A stretch of DNA of 64,000 bases, from contig OX336345.1 of the NCBI GenBank assembly GCA_946902875.1, positions 9,641,395 through 9,705,394 of the forward strand, in the 5' to 3' direction. The translations under genes were made by a program, and so were the position numbers. The stretch comes from Nematopogon swammerdamellus (taxonomy: Eukaryota > Arthropoda > Insecta > Lepidoptera > Adelidae). Shown here one piece after another: positions 11,360 through 24,664 of this stretch; the stretch's first letter is position 1, and each line of letters starts with the position of its first letter. The notes beneath the pieces were generated by a model that saw only the letters and a list, made by a program, of their open reading frames with translations, made no database searches and was not told the DNA's origin.

Positions 11360-14035
11360 TGATTTAATTTAATGCTTAACCATCACGGGTGTCATCATGT
11401 ATTGACAACGAACAACGAACGACAACTCGGTAAGTTAGAAAAAAAAAGTTTTTTCAAAGTTTGATAACTTCCCCCCTGGCGCCAGCCATATTGATTTTTT
11501 CAACACGCTGACTATAGATACGAATCCAACGATGCTTATTCTGACAACAATATCCTATAAGAGTTCCAAACCGGTACGGAACCCTAACAATTACAAAAAA
11601 GCTAAAACCAATCATATAAAATCAAGACTGAGAATCGAACCGTCAATATTTGATAGGTTTGAACATAATAGATGCTCTGGTATCTTGGAATAAGTCAACA
11701 ATGCAGTTCCTGTTGAACACATTGAGCATAATGTACAAGATTGGTAAGAAATAGATTTAATTGGAAAGGGTCATCTGGCAGTGAGTATACAAGTAGAGAT
11801 ACAAACATACATTATTCCTGTAAGTTCCAGGTTTCTCTCTTCTGCTGTCCGTCTACCACGGCCATTTAGCTCGTAACTTTCAAGATAACTGGCAGGCAAA
11901 AACGACTAGAGACTCACTCTATCGAATGATCTCTTCCACATCAGTGTTTTTTCCAGAACGTTTCCCTACTCGAGACTTCCGTGCGGTCGCCGGCCATTGC
12001 TCAAGATTGCCTAGTTCTCCCGGTACCTAAAGTTAATGTGACTTTTTTCAGACCGACCGCGGCCCGCAGAAGCGATAAGTGAATCGCGTGGAGAGGTAGC
12101 TAGGTAACAAATGGACAACTGGCTAGGAGCCAGAGACGCCTCCACTCTCTGTTCTCATATCTCCGGGAGCACGGGACGAAGAAAATTATATAGGCCAGAA
12201 TGGCAAGGTGAATCAAATTTAAACTGGTGGCTTATGTGTTCCTATGGCCAGTTCGGTGACAGGGTATCAACGAGTCGCTCGCTCTAGGTGGTGCAGCGTA
12301 AATTTTTAATCTTACGTACGGATGTATTTATAACGACTCTTTGTATGTTTTGATTAGGTTTTTTTTTATTTAGAATCCTAACCGGATCAATTGTTTGATA
12401 ATTTGTTTCTACTTGTTCGCTCGGGTTGTGGCAGCAACAGTGAAGTGGTATTGTGTGTTATTATCAGTATTGTACCTGCGCGACCGAGCTTCGCTCGGCG
12501 TCAACTGCATTACATTTCTTATTATGTTTTGTGGCAAAACTGATTTTCTCAATGATGATGATGAAACCTATCTAGATAAACTAGGAAAGCAAAACATTAT
12601 CTAAATAGAACATTTCATCCAAATCGTTGGAGCTGTTTCCGAGAAACATCTACCCTCTCTTCCAAGGTGATCTTAGGCGGGGATGATGAAGATAGTCCAG
12701 CCAAAACCCAAGGATGGCCGAGGTTCCAAAAAACTTGGACGACGATTTATATACATACATACAAGAACTGCTCACTTAAAGTAATAGGATAATCTCTAAA
12801 AAACCCTATCCAGCATTGAAGATCGGTAGAAACCGTGGGTCGAAAGTCGAAAATTTTATGAAAATAGTTAACGTTCTCCGGCTAGTTTGTGTAGTCGGTA
12901 CCACCAAAATGTAAGCCCTGGCATAGCATCTAGTTGCTATAGGAACGTGGCGTAATGGACTGACAACACGAGTGTCATAGATGATCCAGAGAACCAGGTC
13001 AGTTCCATATAACATCAACTCATGTTCCGACCGAAGTAAGTCGCATACTCTTACTGCACATTCTGGATATATCGAAATAATGATTTGTAACCATAGCATG
13101 TAACAAAGGGGCAAGTGTTACGGTTTGTTATGCCACTTCTGGTAGAGTGGACGCGATTCGTGGTTCTATGGACGGACGCTTTACGCTGCCGGCTTGATGC
13201 GGGCGCGGGCGCGGGTCGGCCGGACGGCCAAGTACTCGTAAGATATTATGAGCTGGATTTAGTTGGATGTGTGACTTTTGTTAATGGAATTTTAGAAAGA
13301 AAGAATAGAAAATTATGTAAAATTAAAAATAATATCTTGGCCAACGGAATATTATGTGTGACAGTATTCTATATATACATCACATCAATATACACCTACT
13401 CTATGTACTCTACCTGTACATATCTCACGAGTCAAAGAATCTTTATTTATTCGTATTCCGGGGGTGGTTCAAGAGGACGAAAAAAGCAAGTTGGTATATT
13501 CTAAATATCTATTCTATATAAATAAACTTAGGTGTGTTAAATATTTTTGGCGGCAATTAAAGAAAGCCGATTGTCATTGCACGCGGTCGACCCGTGCTCC
13601 ACAGCCGCAGTCCACAAGAATACAATTTTATGTAACTATTAATTTCTACTTCTATTGCGGATTACTACGGACTACTTTAATTATTCATTTAAAGTACCTA
13701 CATTTTGAGGTTAATAGTCACCTATAGTCTATTCCAGTTAAGCGCGATGCAAAGCACCCTCTCACTCGGTGTACTGCGTGGAACAGACAAAGAGAGAACA
13801 CAAGTGGGTGGCAACCCTTTCACAAAATCACATTCAAATATTCGGAATGTCCGTTAGCCGACAAACGGACAGACACCCGACTTATTTTATAATGGTCCCT
13901 GCCAACAGTGACTGACTACGGAACCCTAAAAATTAATAAATTATGGATTTTTTTGTTTTATATTTTGTGAAATTGTAAGTATCTGAAGTGGAAGATGAAG
14001 AAGTGACGCCCCGAAGCCACCTCCTGAAGTTATCG
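11360..14035. other. No gene seen
   Basis: Repeat debris (a GTACGGAACCCTAA end near 11575) and short frames only. The 129-residue frame at 13115-13504 and the 102-residue frame at 12806-13114 show no domain. Confidence 0.4.
13850..13935 (+). repeat. Dispersed repeat end (GACAAACGGACAG ... ACGGAACCCTAAAAA)
   Basis: Shares its end with related pieces at 18900-18940 and 35560-35670. Confidence 0.55.
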
Positions 14036-14039
14036 TTAG

Positions 14040-14192
14040 AATACTCTGCATGATGAAAGGTTGACTGGAAGAAATCACTTGCAGTGATAAGTCCGCCTTT
14101 GCGCACTTCTGTATTGGTTTGTTCTACTCGTGTACTGTTCTTCTTTCCATTGTGTGCAATAAAGAGTTTCTATTCTATTCTATTCTATTCAT
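14040..14192 (+). repeat. LINE 3' end with ATTCT tail
   Basis: GACTGGAAGAAATCACTTGC, AGTGATAAGTCCGCCTTTG, TGTGTGCAATAAAGAGTTTC, then (TATTC)n. The same sequence is at 29938-30068. Typical of lepidopteran non-LTR 3' tails. Confidence 0.75.
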
Positions 14193-14689
14193 GATATTCT
14201 GCATGTCTGCATAACGTGCACGCAGTGACCCAGATTTTGAAAACTTACTAACTCAGGGTACACTCTAAATTCTAGATGAAATTTTCAAAAAAATATTTAA
14301 ACTTAATTAGGTTACAACCAGGAACGACCGCCGACATAGTTACAAAGTATAATAGGGTTTGCTTGGTGAATAATGTATATCCTTGATCCCTACTTATTTA
14401 TTTAGAGCTGTAGTAATCCTCGCCGATCTATCTCGGAGGCATAAGAGTGCTTTACTTGATCGATTCAATCTATCTCTTATTTCCTAACGAAACAATTCAC
14501 TTAGAAGACATGCGTATTTTTTATGATCTAGTACCACAGATTGGACGATCTATATTGTACAAGTAAGTACCTACACAGTTGACCTACAGATTGACAAACC
14601 TATAACTGAAGATAAGAATGCACTACTGGCAGCACTGCGCTGCAGCGGAGCGGTGCGGCATGGCGCGAGGCGCGACACAAATATTATTT

Positions 14690-14880
14690 TTACCGACTTC
14701 AAAAAAAGCAGGTTATCAATTCGACACGTATGTATGTAATATCGTTGTAATTGCACAATATTCTTATAAGTTTATCTACGTGGGCTTCTAAACAGGTGTG
14801 CCAAATTTCATAAGCGTATGTATGTTTGTATGTGCGTATGTATGTTTGTATGTATGTATGTTTGCCCACGCATTACTTCG
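14690..14880 (+). repeat. ACCGACTT-family repeat with TATG microsatellite
   Basis: TACCGACTTCAAAAAAAGCAG, AATTCGACACGTATG, then GTATGTATGTTTG repeats at about 14815-14865. Confidence 0.6.
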
Positions 14881-14984
14881 AAACTAATAATCGGATAGTG
14901 ACCATTCTTTATTGGCTTACACTTCAACGTATGGAACAGTGCAAGTTTTATCAAAATCGGTACCCACGGTACAAAATTGTACCG

Positions 14985-15068
14985 TGTGGGGCCGGTACTT
15001 TAAAAGAATAGCCCCACTGCATTTCTCTCCGTGTATGTCGTAAAAGGCGACTAAGGGATATGACTCCC
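14985..15068 (+). repeat. RP2 5' fragment
   Basis: GTGGGGCCGGTACTTTAAAA, AGCCCCACTGCATTTCTCTC, CGTAAAAGGCGACTAAGGGA. It ends where an RP1 copy begins. Confidence 0.7.
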
Positions 15069-15079
15069 TTCTTATATTA

Positions 15080-15301
15080 CTAGGTGGTAGGGTTTAACCC
15101 GCCCGGGTTGGTACCCCCGCACTGAATGAAAGGTCGGTCGAAACGGCTATGTAAATAGTTTGTGTTTTCCGATCAGTTCAGTGTAGCCGGCACGACCGAA
15201 GGGAAGCACTGACGTAGCACAAAGTTCACCCGGTGTTATGGGCTGACATCACGGATGTTGTAGGTGATGTAGCCAACCGTGTCAGTTTCCATAAAAAAAA
15301 A
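15080..15301 (+). repeat. RP1 retroposon copy with poly-A tail
   Basis: TACTAGGTGGTAGGGTTTAA to GTGTCAGTTTCCATAAAAAAAA. The intact A-tail defines the 3' end of the family. Confidence 0.88.
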
Positions 15302-15302
15302 T

Positions 15303-17400
15303 CGGTTCGGTAGTTTTCAAGATATGGACTGTTAAGTGTGTACCAATCACTGGAAAAACACGTCGTCGGGTCGGTTTAACGCACAATTCTGTGCAGAACT
15401 TGTTATTTGATATAACTAAAAAGAGTGAAATAAATAACTGTTTTAAAAAACATTGCACCGACTTCAGAAAACAACTAGAACTTAAAAGTGTTAAATAATA
15501 CTTTGATTCATATTCGGACCCTTGAGTTGAAGGCGGTACAAAAGCACACCTGAAAATGTATAGATAGTGTTTGAAACTGAACTTAGCGCAAGTCCGTCCC
15601 AGTAATCAAACATTAGTATTTTAGATATAGAAGGGACGATCTTTTTTTTAGGTCTAACATTAAGACAAAAAATTGTGGTGTCTGCGCTTTGTGCGTCAGA
15701 GAACGGCGAAGTAACGGAGCAAGTCTGCAACAGAGGCATCGAGTTTCACAACCCTTAACTTTCGTAGAACCTAGAAGCCCTAAGAGTTAAATTTCACTTT
15801 GAAACTTAAAGTTTTACTCTCTATATGCAAAATACTCGTATATACCTTATTGTAAGAAACCTTTTATGCCGCGAAAAGTTTTCTTTCAGCTTCTTAACTT
15901 GGAAGAATTTGTTCACTAATTTTCGAAAAATCGATAAGTTAGCAAAACATAGTGAGTTTAAAAAAATAAAAAAAAACCTTTGTCATACAGTTTCAGTGTT
16001 ATGTGGGACATAAAAAGCCTTCAGGACTCTCTCTGTAAGTAGTGCAAAGATAAAAACTATGATTAAAAACATCTAACAGAGCCCCAATACCGCGTTGCCT
16101 AATTTTCTGAAAAACTGTTTCGGCACCAAATGTTTTAAGTTTAAGCTTAACGCAGCTTAAGCCTTAAGTTTAAGCCTTGGCGCGTGTTGAGTTTAGAATG
16201 TCTTGTTTTACTCCCGGAGCGGATTATCTTCACATCGCCTAAGCACAGAAACTGTAAAAATAGGAAATTCAACAGTGTAAACAGAACCCTCTTATCCCAG
16301 GCGGATGTCTCGATTTCACTCCCATAAACCTTTATCTTCACTTCAAACATCTCATTCCCCGAATCCAAATCGATTAAAATGTAAATCCTTCTTCGAGGAG
16401 ACTCCGCGCGCCCCCGAAACCAATTCCGAAGGGCGAAAAGGACCTGCACTTCACCATGTCTATGTAAATGGCAGATAAGTATTCTATTTGCTGCAGTAGC
16501 TGAGGCTCTGGGAAGATGCGATTTTTTTGGGTCGGGCACTTATTGAATCGTTTTACTAACGCTCTGCTTCAGTTATATTGATATTACTTCTTCTGTCTTC
16601 GTTTGTGCAGGTTCTTTTGTAGCCTTCTGGATACGTGGGCTCTATAACACTGCCTAGTTTGCGTCCAAGGGTCGCACTACATGATCTGTGTTTTCGGAAA
16701 ATTTGCAAAAATCGGCTAAATTTTTCATCTATTCATATTTTCAAATCGAAGTTCGCACACGACGTGTCTGCCTACCTAACTACAATCTGAATACATGTCG
16801 AATAGCTCGTATAGGTAAAGACATATGTTTATAGGCACGAATTCTATTCCAATGAAAAAGTAGAAGCATTATTAAACGCTGATGTTACTTCTTTCATTCC
16901 CGTAAGAGAACTTAGCAAAATGAAAATCAATTCAGGAACATTTTGTGTATTTCCTTAGCTCCAAATAGACGAAAATATCGTTGAACTAACGGAAGTACGT
17001 GTACCTATTTGTGTATTCAAGAGAGGCGAAGAGGCGACCTCGCGAAAAGGCGTTGCGTTACTCAAAACGACGACGATGCGCGTGATACGTACGAGGCATG
17101 GCTACGCCGACGTCGACTCGAGTGTCCACAGAGCACAGAGTCGCGCACTTACTATAATAGCTACGAGGAAATAAATAAAGTAAAAAATCGTACATTACTA
17201 CAGCCGCCTCAACTATGACTTGGCTCACTCCCAGATCGACGGATCGGCTCAAATTGGCAATATTATAAAATGGCATACTTAGGTTGATATTTATAATAGT
17301 CGCAATAGATATTAATTAGTCAATGTTAGAAAATGAAATTTGCAAACTTTAAGCATTTGGGTATCACGTGGGTGTTGTGTGTGTGACTGATAGGATAAAT
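15303..17400. other. No gene seen
   Basis: AT-rich. A 130-residue minus frame (16147-16539) lacks recognisable domains. Confidence 0.4.
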
Positions 17401-17411
17401 TCTTCACAATC

Positions 17412-17757
17412 ATCATCATCATCATATCACACACGCTGAATCCCGACAATCGGGGTAAGCAGAGTAATTGGTGTTGTGCTGCAAGAACTCTGGTCAATTA
17501 CAGCACAACACCGACCACCACGTTTCGTAAAGTATTCGAACAAGATTTAATCGATCAAGCAGCAAGTAAGGCACGAAGACCCATCTACTGCATGACTCGG
17601 TGGAAGTGCCATGCCAAGGTGAGAGGTGGCGAACCTGTCGCCCTTTAGCACGGCATCTTGTCCTTGACCCTTAGTCGCCTTTTACGACATAGTACATGGG
17701 GAGAGATGCAGTGGGGCTATTCTTTTTAAGTACCGACCCCACACGGTACTTGCGGTA
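17412..17757 (-). repeat. RP2 SINE-like element, longest copy
   Basis: Reverse of the 10684 copy: CACACGCTGAATCCCGACAA first, GAGATGCAGTGGGGCTATTC last, with extra 5' sequence GTACCGACCCCACACGG. Confidence 0.85.
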
Positions 17758-18389
17758 TGTGTTCTGTGGACACACGGTACGGTTCTTCACAATGTATACA
17801 AATATTACAGACAATAAAGTTTGAATCAGGACACCTTTGGGGATAGGGCGCAACCTGAGTCCTCAGCATGCGAGTATGCTGCAGACCGAGCCGAGGACCA
17901 CCGGTGTTCATGCAGATTATGTCTGACAAAACGACGAACAAGTTAGGTACAGAGACAAGCTCAATACTTATATGTCATGTCCACAGTAGGTATATTTGTG
18001 TAGCTTCCGTGCTAGCGTCGTCGTCGTTCCGCGGCGCTGGCGTCTTGACGTCGCCGCCGGGCGAGTCCGCGCCGCATCCGCACGGGCGCCAGGCTGAGTC
18101 AGCTTGCTTTCGGGGACTGCCCTCTCAGTAAGTAGGTCGAAAATTCGTTCAGTAACTGGTGTCAATTTCTGCCCAAAGAGATTTATTTAATACCAGCTTT
18201 TGCCGGCGGCTTCGCTCGCTTCTAATTCAGTCATCGAAAATACCTAAGTTAATAACAGATTGCCACAATAAATCATACATAACATAACTTGATAACTATT
18301 AAGACTAGACCTTGTAAAATTTTCTAAGAAGGCTAATAAATTTTACATGTAATCTGTTAAATACTGTTTCCTCGCAGGAAATAAATTCT

Positions 18390-18665
18390 CGCTACACCAC
18401 CTACAACATCCGTGATATCAGCCCATAACACCGGGCGAACTAGGTGCCATGTCAGTGCTTCCCTTCATTTCATGTCGGCTACTACACTGAACTGGACGCA
18501 AACGCAAAACACGAACTACTTATTTACATAGTCATTTCGACCGAAGTTTCTTTCAGTGCGGTGGTACCAACCCGGGCGGAATAAACCCTACCTACCACCT
18601 AGTAAGGTAAGAAAAGAAGGGACCTACAGTTTTACGTGGTATCCGAACTACGGTCCTAAGGTCGA
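18390..18665 (-). repeat. RP1 retroposon copy
   Basis: CTACACCACCTACAACATCC through ACCAACCCGGGCGG to CAGTTTTACGTGGTATCCG. The poly-T side is missing. Confidence 0.85.
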
Positions 18666-18889
18666 GCGGTCACCCATCCAATACTGACCGCGCCCAGGTG
18701 TGCTTAACAACAGTTGACCGACCGCACCACTTAGCTACCGAGGCTGACAACAATCTACCGAATGATAATTTAACTAACATTTTAACTACAAAAGTATGAA
18801 CCGAAAGGTATGATAGATGGCGTGAGGGTTTGCGAAGGACGTAAAACAACAAAATCAAAACTGACCAAGTACGGTGGTACGCGAATCCG

Positions 18890-18945
18890 ACTCGCACTTG
18901 GGGGGTTTTATAAGGGTCCCTGTCAACTACGGAACCCTAATAAAA
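18890..18945 (+). repeat. Dispersed repeat end (ACGGAACCCTAA)
   Basis: CGACTCGCACTTGGGGGGTT then TATAAGGGTCCCTGTC and ACGGAACCCTAA, a common lepidopteran repeat terminus. Confidence 0.5.
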
Positions 18946-18949
18946 AGAA

Positions 18950-19845
18950 GAAATCAATCCGTATCTGATTTTGTTTTATCAGTCACAAATAAAGCCTTGC
19001 GATTGCGAGGCGACGTGAACGAAAACATATTTACCCACTCCATTATGCAGGTTATGATCGTGCGATATCGCCCTCCCCTCCCTGAGGGACGCGAGCAGCG
19101 ACCAACGCCTGCATCAACAAGCCACCTCGCGTTTACTTTCCGTACATTGCTTTGCCTACTCCAATCCCGCAGGGGACGACAACTCGTTAGCCACTTCTTT
19201 GTACGGTACGTGACCGGCGGCGCGTGGTGGAGAGATTCATTTTACCGTATTCCTTTGCTCTTGGTCCTGGGTTCCAAACCGTCAGTGTGCACCGCTTTCC
19301 GTGCAAGTGAATACAACAAACACGAGTTGCCCAATGGTATCTCAATAGCAATGTGCAACCATAGGGATAGATAGAACATTTTTGACTAACTGTTTCAATT
19401 AGTCTCTCTCGCCCTTCGTAGCTCTCGCCATATAAAAACAACATTAGTGCACTTTAATTTTCACCGAAAGTACGATCCTTCATCCTAATAAATAAACCGA
19501 AATTTCTACGGGTGACCGACCGTGTAATGTACGTCAATATATGAATATCATTATAACTCGAGCATCACTTTATCAACTTATATACGGTTTTCACTATTAC
19601 ATTCTGTCACTTCTCTAGATTGTTTTAGGCTATAAATCATAACGCCACGTCATCGGCGGCCTGAGCTGTGAGCAAAAAGTCACGAAGAAGCGAAACCGCG
19701 GACAAAAGCTAGTAGGTATTGCATGAAAGGGAAAAATTCTTTCCTTCACAGATTATTCGTAGCAAACATTTTAAATCATTACATATTCCCGCGCTAATTA
19801 TTACATAAATTAAATAATATAAGCAAATCAAATCTGACCGTGGTT
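18950..19845. other. No gene seen
   Basis: The 166-residue frame ending at 19374 begins in a repeat and shows no domain; not annotated as a gene. Confidence 0.4.
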
Positions 19846-19849
19846 CCGA

Positions 19850-20048
19850 TTCCACGTAAAACTTTAGGTTCCTTCCCTTCTTACCTTACTAGGTGGTAGT
19901 GTTTATCCCGCCCGGGTTGTTACTTACCACCGCACTGAATGAAACATCGGTCGAAACGGCTATGTAAATAGTTCGTGTTTTCCGTCTAGTTCAGTGTAGC
20001 CGACATGAAATAAAGGGAAGCACTGACATGGCACCTAGTTCACCCGGT
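19850..20048 (+). repeat. RP1 retroposon copy, 3' end missing
   Basis: CACGTAAAACTTTAGGTTCC to GGCACCTAGTTCACCCGGTA, then AT-rich DNA. Confidence 0.85.
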
Positions 20049-20126
20049 AAAATTAAAATTAAATTAATCAAATATTTTTATTCATACCAATATTGGTTTT
20101 AAATGCGTCATGTCATGTGTCATTTG

Positions 20127-20150
20127 TGTGTGTGTGTGTGTGTGCGCGCA
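20127..20150. repeat. (GT)n microsatellite
   Basis: GTGTGTGTGTGTGTGTGCGCGC run. Confidence 0.9.
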
Positions 20151-21210
20151 GTGCGTAAGTATGTATTATTTATAATTATTATTGTCAATTAGTATTCAAA
20201 TCTATAGTTCAAAATAAGGGTCTTAGACTAGATTGTCGGTAGACGCCCCGTGCGCTGTAATAATATGGCGGCGCGGCGTTGTCGTCGCCGTCAAAGTGTA
20301 TTTTGTTGAAATTCCTAAGATAAATTTACAGCCACTATTTTCACACTCACATGACACACTAATATATCAGTACACACGCACGTGCACAGACAGCCAATGG
20401 CCCTTGATTAATTTAAGTAATGTCTTCATAAAGGGCGACTTAAATAAAGCCCTAAATGGGTTCGTGAGGCACCGTCAATACGCCCACGTGAGTTGGCCGA
20501 ATTAAAATGTGTTTGGGTCTCCCGAGGGATGGGAGAAGGGTAGCCCGCTGGTCTAATGAACACGCGCCGTGTCGTGTCGCGCGGTTCCAACTGACGCGAC
20601 ATCGACCGCGGGAGAGCCAATTGAAAGTTTTGGGACGGCGGCGCAGAAAATTACGTGCTCCGGACAATTATTGAGGACTTGAGTACTTAGTGACGGAGCT
20701 AGACTTTGTTTAAGGAAGATGTGAATCGACCAAGTAGACCTACAGACAGGGCATAAATCGACTCCAATCAGGCGTTCATGAAGTTTATGAATCGATTTCA
20801 TCCTCAACTAAAAATGGCACGACTCTATTTCATATTCAACTAAACAGTTTACAAATTGACTTCTCTGTTGACCAAGGATGCCATTACGCGAGTTCGTTCT
20901 TGACTAAGAATGGCATAAATCAAGTTGGCCCTCGACCAAGTATGAACCAACTTTGTCTCCTACTATACTATAAGAAGGACATGAATCGAATTTACAATTT
21001 GTTATGTTTGTTACTTAAATTTAAATATATACGGAATCTACATAAAACTGTTCAAATAAATCATCGCTAAAATTTTGAGCTTGTTTTTTTTTTGTTGAAT
21101 TTTAAAATTTACGACAATCTAGCATTCACTAAACCTGCGTTTAAGTATTGTGATACAAATAATATCTCTTTAAATTATTATAATAACTCTTTGTAAGTAA
21201 CTATTTCTGA
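20151..21210. other. No gene seen
   Basis: Short frames only. 20680-20960 has repeated TGACCAAG and GGCATAAATCGA phrases but no clear unit. Confidence 0.4.
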
Positions 21211-21214
21211 TTCA

Positions 21215-21320
21215 GTACCTATGGCCAGACCGGGCCAGACAAGAATGGGTGGAAGGCACTGGCATGACACCCAGTTACGGATAAAATGTTGCGATATAGC
21301 CAACCAATGTCAGGTTAAAT
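21215..21320 (+). repeat. Diverged RP1 fragment
   Basis: GGAAGGCACTGGCATGACAC, then ATATAGCCAACCAATGTCAG. Confidence 0.55.
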
Positions 21321-21576
21321 AGAAACATGTGTGTATGAAGCTTAACAAGTAGGCATAAAAGTGGCAATAAAAGCTAGATAGGACATTCACCCAGTCAACT
21401 TGTGTCAATGACTGCCCCAGACTCGTCTAGAAATATTTTCTTGCGGCGACGACGTCTGGCTGGGAGCCAAAGATAGTCGTGTACATAAGTGACGATTCCT
21501 TTATTAACTTTCTATTGAACACAAGATTTATTTAAAAACGAATAATAGTAATTTAGTTTTACATTAACAATGTGAT

Positions 21577-22345
21577 ATGTGTAAACGATCTTATGATGCA
21601 GACGACAGCACGGAGCACGAGGGCTATGTTAGGGACTGGAAGAGTAGAGATTCGCGGCATATTGAGGCTCAACGTTCAGTGGTTAATAAGGTCGATAACG
21701 TTCTCGGAAAAGTAGCTATATGGGGCCAGGAGAACCTTGTCGCCTTCAATGTTAGCAAGACTCAGTGCTGCGCATTATCTGCTAAGGTCGATTCCTTTCC
21801 TTTCCAAGCTAGTTTCCAAGGCAGCATCGTACCTGTCTCGGACCACCTAGAACTCATGGGCACCACCATTTCCAAAGAAGTAGGTAGGTTTCCGGCAACT
21901 AATCGAGTCTAAGGCCAAAGCTGCATCCAGAAAATTGAGAATCTTTTCCGAAATACGGCACAACTATTCCTGCTGTACAAAACACAGATTAGGCCGGTGA
22001 TGGAGTACTGCAGTCACATCTGGGAGTGTAGTCCCCATTATCAGCTTGCGTCCTTAGATACGATCTGTGGAACTGGCATCCCTTATTCCCTGCCACCCGT
22101 CCTATCTCCGCATGACTCGTCGCAGAGAGATTCAGCACCCTTTTGTTGTTGCAATTGGGCTTTTCAGAACCCATCAGTTCTCTAAATCCTTTCTTTGTCG
22201 CACCGCTAGGGTGTGGAACTGTCTTCCGGCGAGTGTGTTTCCCAAATCCTTTAACCTGGGTCTCTTCAAACGTCGTATTAACAGGCTAGAAAGCCTAGCA
22301 ACAGTCCGCAAATCTGCTGGCATGGCGCCTAACTGAGCGTGGAGC
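21577..22345 (+). pseudogene. LINE reverse transcriptase, C-terminal fragment (jockey-like)
   Basis: Starts at a disrupted catalytic box (YDADDST in place of YADDS) and continues with LVAFNVSKTQCCALSAKV, then FQGSIVPVSDHLELMG, a standard post-catalytic region of jockey-like reverse transcriptases. After a frame change it reaches the C-terminal HQFSKSFLCRTARVWNCLP and SFNLGLFKRRINR. It is 5'-truncated and frameshifted, and has no endonuclease. Confidence 0.75.
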
Positions 22346-22505
22346 GTCGCGAGAAGAGGTGTTTTTGGCTCTGTCGAATGCACCATTGGTCTCTCGGCAC
22401 AGCCACCCATCTTGGTTTACATAAAAATATTATTTACTAGCTTTTTTACTCGCGGCTTCGCTCGCGGTAGACTCGGTTTAATAGCAAATCCGATTTAAAC
22501 GCAAA

Positions 22506-22632
22506 TATGACTCTCTCTCTCTCTCTCTCTCTCTCGGGGATCGAGGAAGGGAGGAATCCCTCCCTCGCTCCCCCTCCCTCCCCTCCTTCCCTTCCAGTAC
22601 TGCCTTCCCTCCCTACCCTCTTTTCCTCCCCC
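22506..22632. repeat. (CT)n and C/T-only tract
   Basis: (CT) run at 22506-22535, then an almost purine-free stretch of CCCTCC and TTCCC runs to about 22632 on the + strand. Confidence 0.85.
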
Positions 22633-22639
22633 ACAATTA

Positions 22640-23200
22640 CTTTTAATACTATTATCTAATTATATTAGAGAATAGTATTAAATTATTCTCTGAATTTGTT
22701 ACTATTTCTCACATTAACCGTACGCCCCCATATACACCCTTCCACCCACGAGTCAGTAAGCCTGGATACGAAATACGGCATCGTTTGTATGAGAACCGAG
22801 GTAGCCGCCAAAGGGGTGTGAAGTCTGAGGCGGGAGCGGCGCATGGAACGCCGTGATTGGCCGAGCGAGTAGGTAGCCAAGTGACGCCAGTCTTCCATAC
22901 ATTTGAACGGGATTCATACAATAAGTCGCTCATTGTGTCGATTCGCGATGAAAAGATGAAACGGATTTAACAATATTTAACCCTTCTTTACATCAAGGGA
23001 ATAATATAACTTTCTCTTAAATGAACAAAGGCAACGCCCCTTTCACAGTTTTGCGAATTTGCAGATTTTCGCATAAACACGATCATAGTTCTAAGTTCTG
23101 AGATACCTCGGATACTTTATTATAAATCTACAATTGTGTATTCCATAATAAAAATTATCAAAATGTATGCGAAAATAGTTAAGCATAAAGATTAACTTTT
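22640..23200. other. No gene seen
   Basis: Unremarkable apart from a GC-richer patch near 22800-22880. Confidence 0.4.
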
Positions 23201-23204
23201 TTTA

Positions 23205-23595
23205 GGAAACTGATACGGATGGCTCCATCATCGTAATAATGCTTCAGTTTGGTACCAGCGATGATGGGAGCCCAATATATAAATAATAAAATAAAACTAC
23301 AATAAACTAAAATAATCAAGATCGATAAATACATAAAAAAAAAACAAACAAACCAAATAAAATAAAAAATATGAAGAAAAACCGGATTTAGACACATCAG
23401 CCAAGGCTGCCTGTCTAAAATAAATAAATATACCTAGGTGAATTAGGTACGTGCCTTGTCACCGATTCCCCCTAATCGATCCGGCTATACTGAATTGGAT
23501 GGAAAACACGTAGGTACTACTTTTCATAGTGACTTCGACCGACGTTTATTTAGTGCAGTGGTACCAACACGGGCGGGTTGAACCCTACCATCTAC
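23205..23595 (-). repeat. RP1 copy with internal AT-rich insertion
   Basis: GGAAACTGATACGGATGGC at the start, GGTGAATTAGGTACGTGCC after about 160 bp of foreign AT-rich DNA, then GGTACCAACACGGGCGGG. A hairpin GGCTCCATCATCG/CGATGATGGGAGCC lies at 23219-23271. Confidence 0.7.
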
Positions 23596-23599
23596 ATAT

Positions 23600-24660
23600 A
23601 CATCCTGTACATTTATATACGTTCTATACATTCTGAATCTCTGACATTAAAGGCAAACGTTTAAACTATTACGTCAATTATTTTTAATTCTCCTAAATAT
23701 CCGCGATCTGATATTCCTGGTAGACGCATGACCTAAAGAAATTAATTCCTTTCTCCTTAGAGTCGCTCAAAAGTAAAAACCGGTAGGTACTGGTTGAATG
23801 AAAAAAGCGCGATAAACGAATATTGAACGAGGAAACCTGCTGAGGTTGACTAGAAGAAATGTCCTTTGGCAATAAGGCAGAATGCATGAAATATCTGTAT
23901 ACATTTAACATACATATTTATTATCAATAAACAAAAAAAATTACAAGATCTAACTGCATCCAACACGATAGTCGACCTATGGTGGGTAAGCAGAATAGAG
24001 CTCTCCATACATATTTACGCCGATGTTTGTTACTGAAATTCAAGCGAAAAATGCTATCAAATTGAATGAAAGTACTTACTCGTGAAAGGTGACTCCATCT
24101 GTGTTCAAGTTTGAATTTTTCGACGACTTTTTGCACCAAAGTACTGCACAATGAGGCATTTTGTGACAGACGCGCACGTTCGCTCCGCCTGAGCGGCGGC
24201 GGACGGAGACTAAGATCGGTCGCCGGCGCTAGACTGACGCGCTGGCGCGTTTGCGCTGGCGCGCGGCTACCCCTCTGCCGTCCGATGGCAAACTCATGCA
24301 ACTCGAGTTACACGAGTTTGCCGTAACATGGCTCAAACGATTTCTCTAGTCATAACCTATTTATATGTGAAGGCAGATTTCTAATAACGTGTTTCTAGAC
24401 GAATTTAGAGGATTTAAAATTTGCTGCAAGTCGGTAAAATTTTCATTCCAGATGGCAAAATAAAGCAAGTACAGTTGTATGAGTTTGCCGCAAAATTGCC
24501 ACTTCATATTTCCACAAGGCAATACGCAATAACTCAAGTTACAGTAGTCTGCCATGTGAGTGACGGTGGTGACGCGCCTTGTCGACGGATATGACAACGA
24601 ATGCTTTACCACAAACACCGGATATGATAACCCCTCCTGAGGAAAAAAATGCAGAATACG
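23600..24660. other. No gene seen; GC-rich island 24160-24300
   Basis: The island (CGCCTGAGCGGCGGCGGACG and GCTGGCGCG repeats) has promoter-like composition. The minus frame over it (23924-24301) shows no domain. Confidence 0.4.
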
Positions 24661-24664
24661 CGAT

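Noticed and set aside
16147..16539. 130-residue minus-strand frame
   Set aside because: Somewhat protein-like composition, but no motif or neighbouring exon supports it.
18874..19374. 166-residue open frame
   Set aside because: It starts within a dispersed repeat and shows no domain, no splice logic and no family resemblance.
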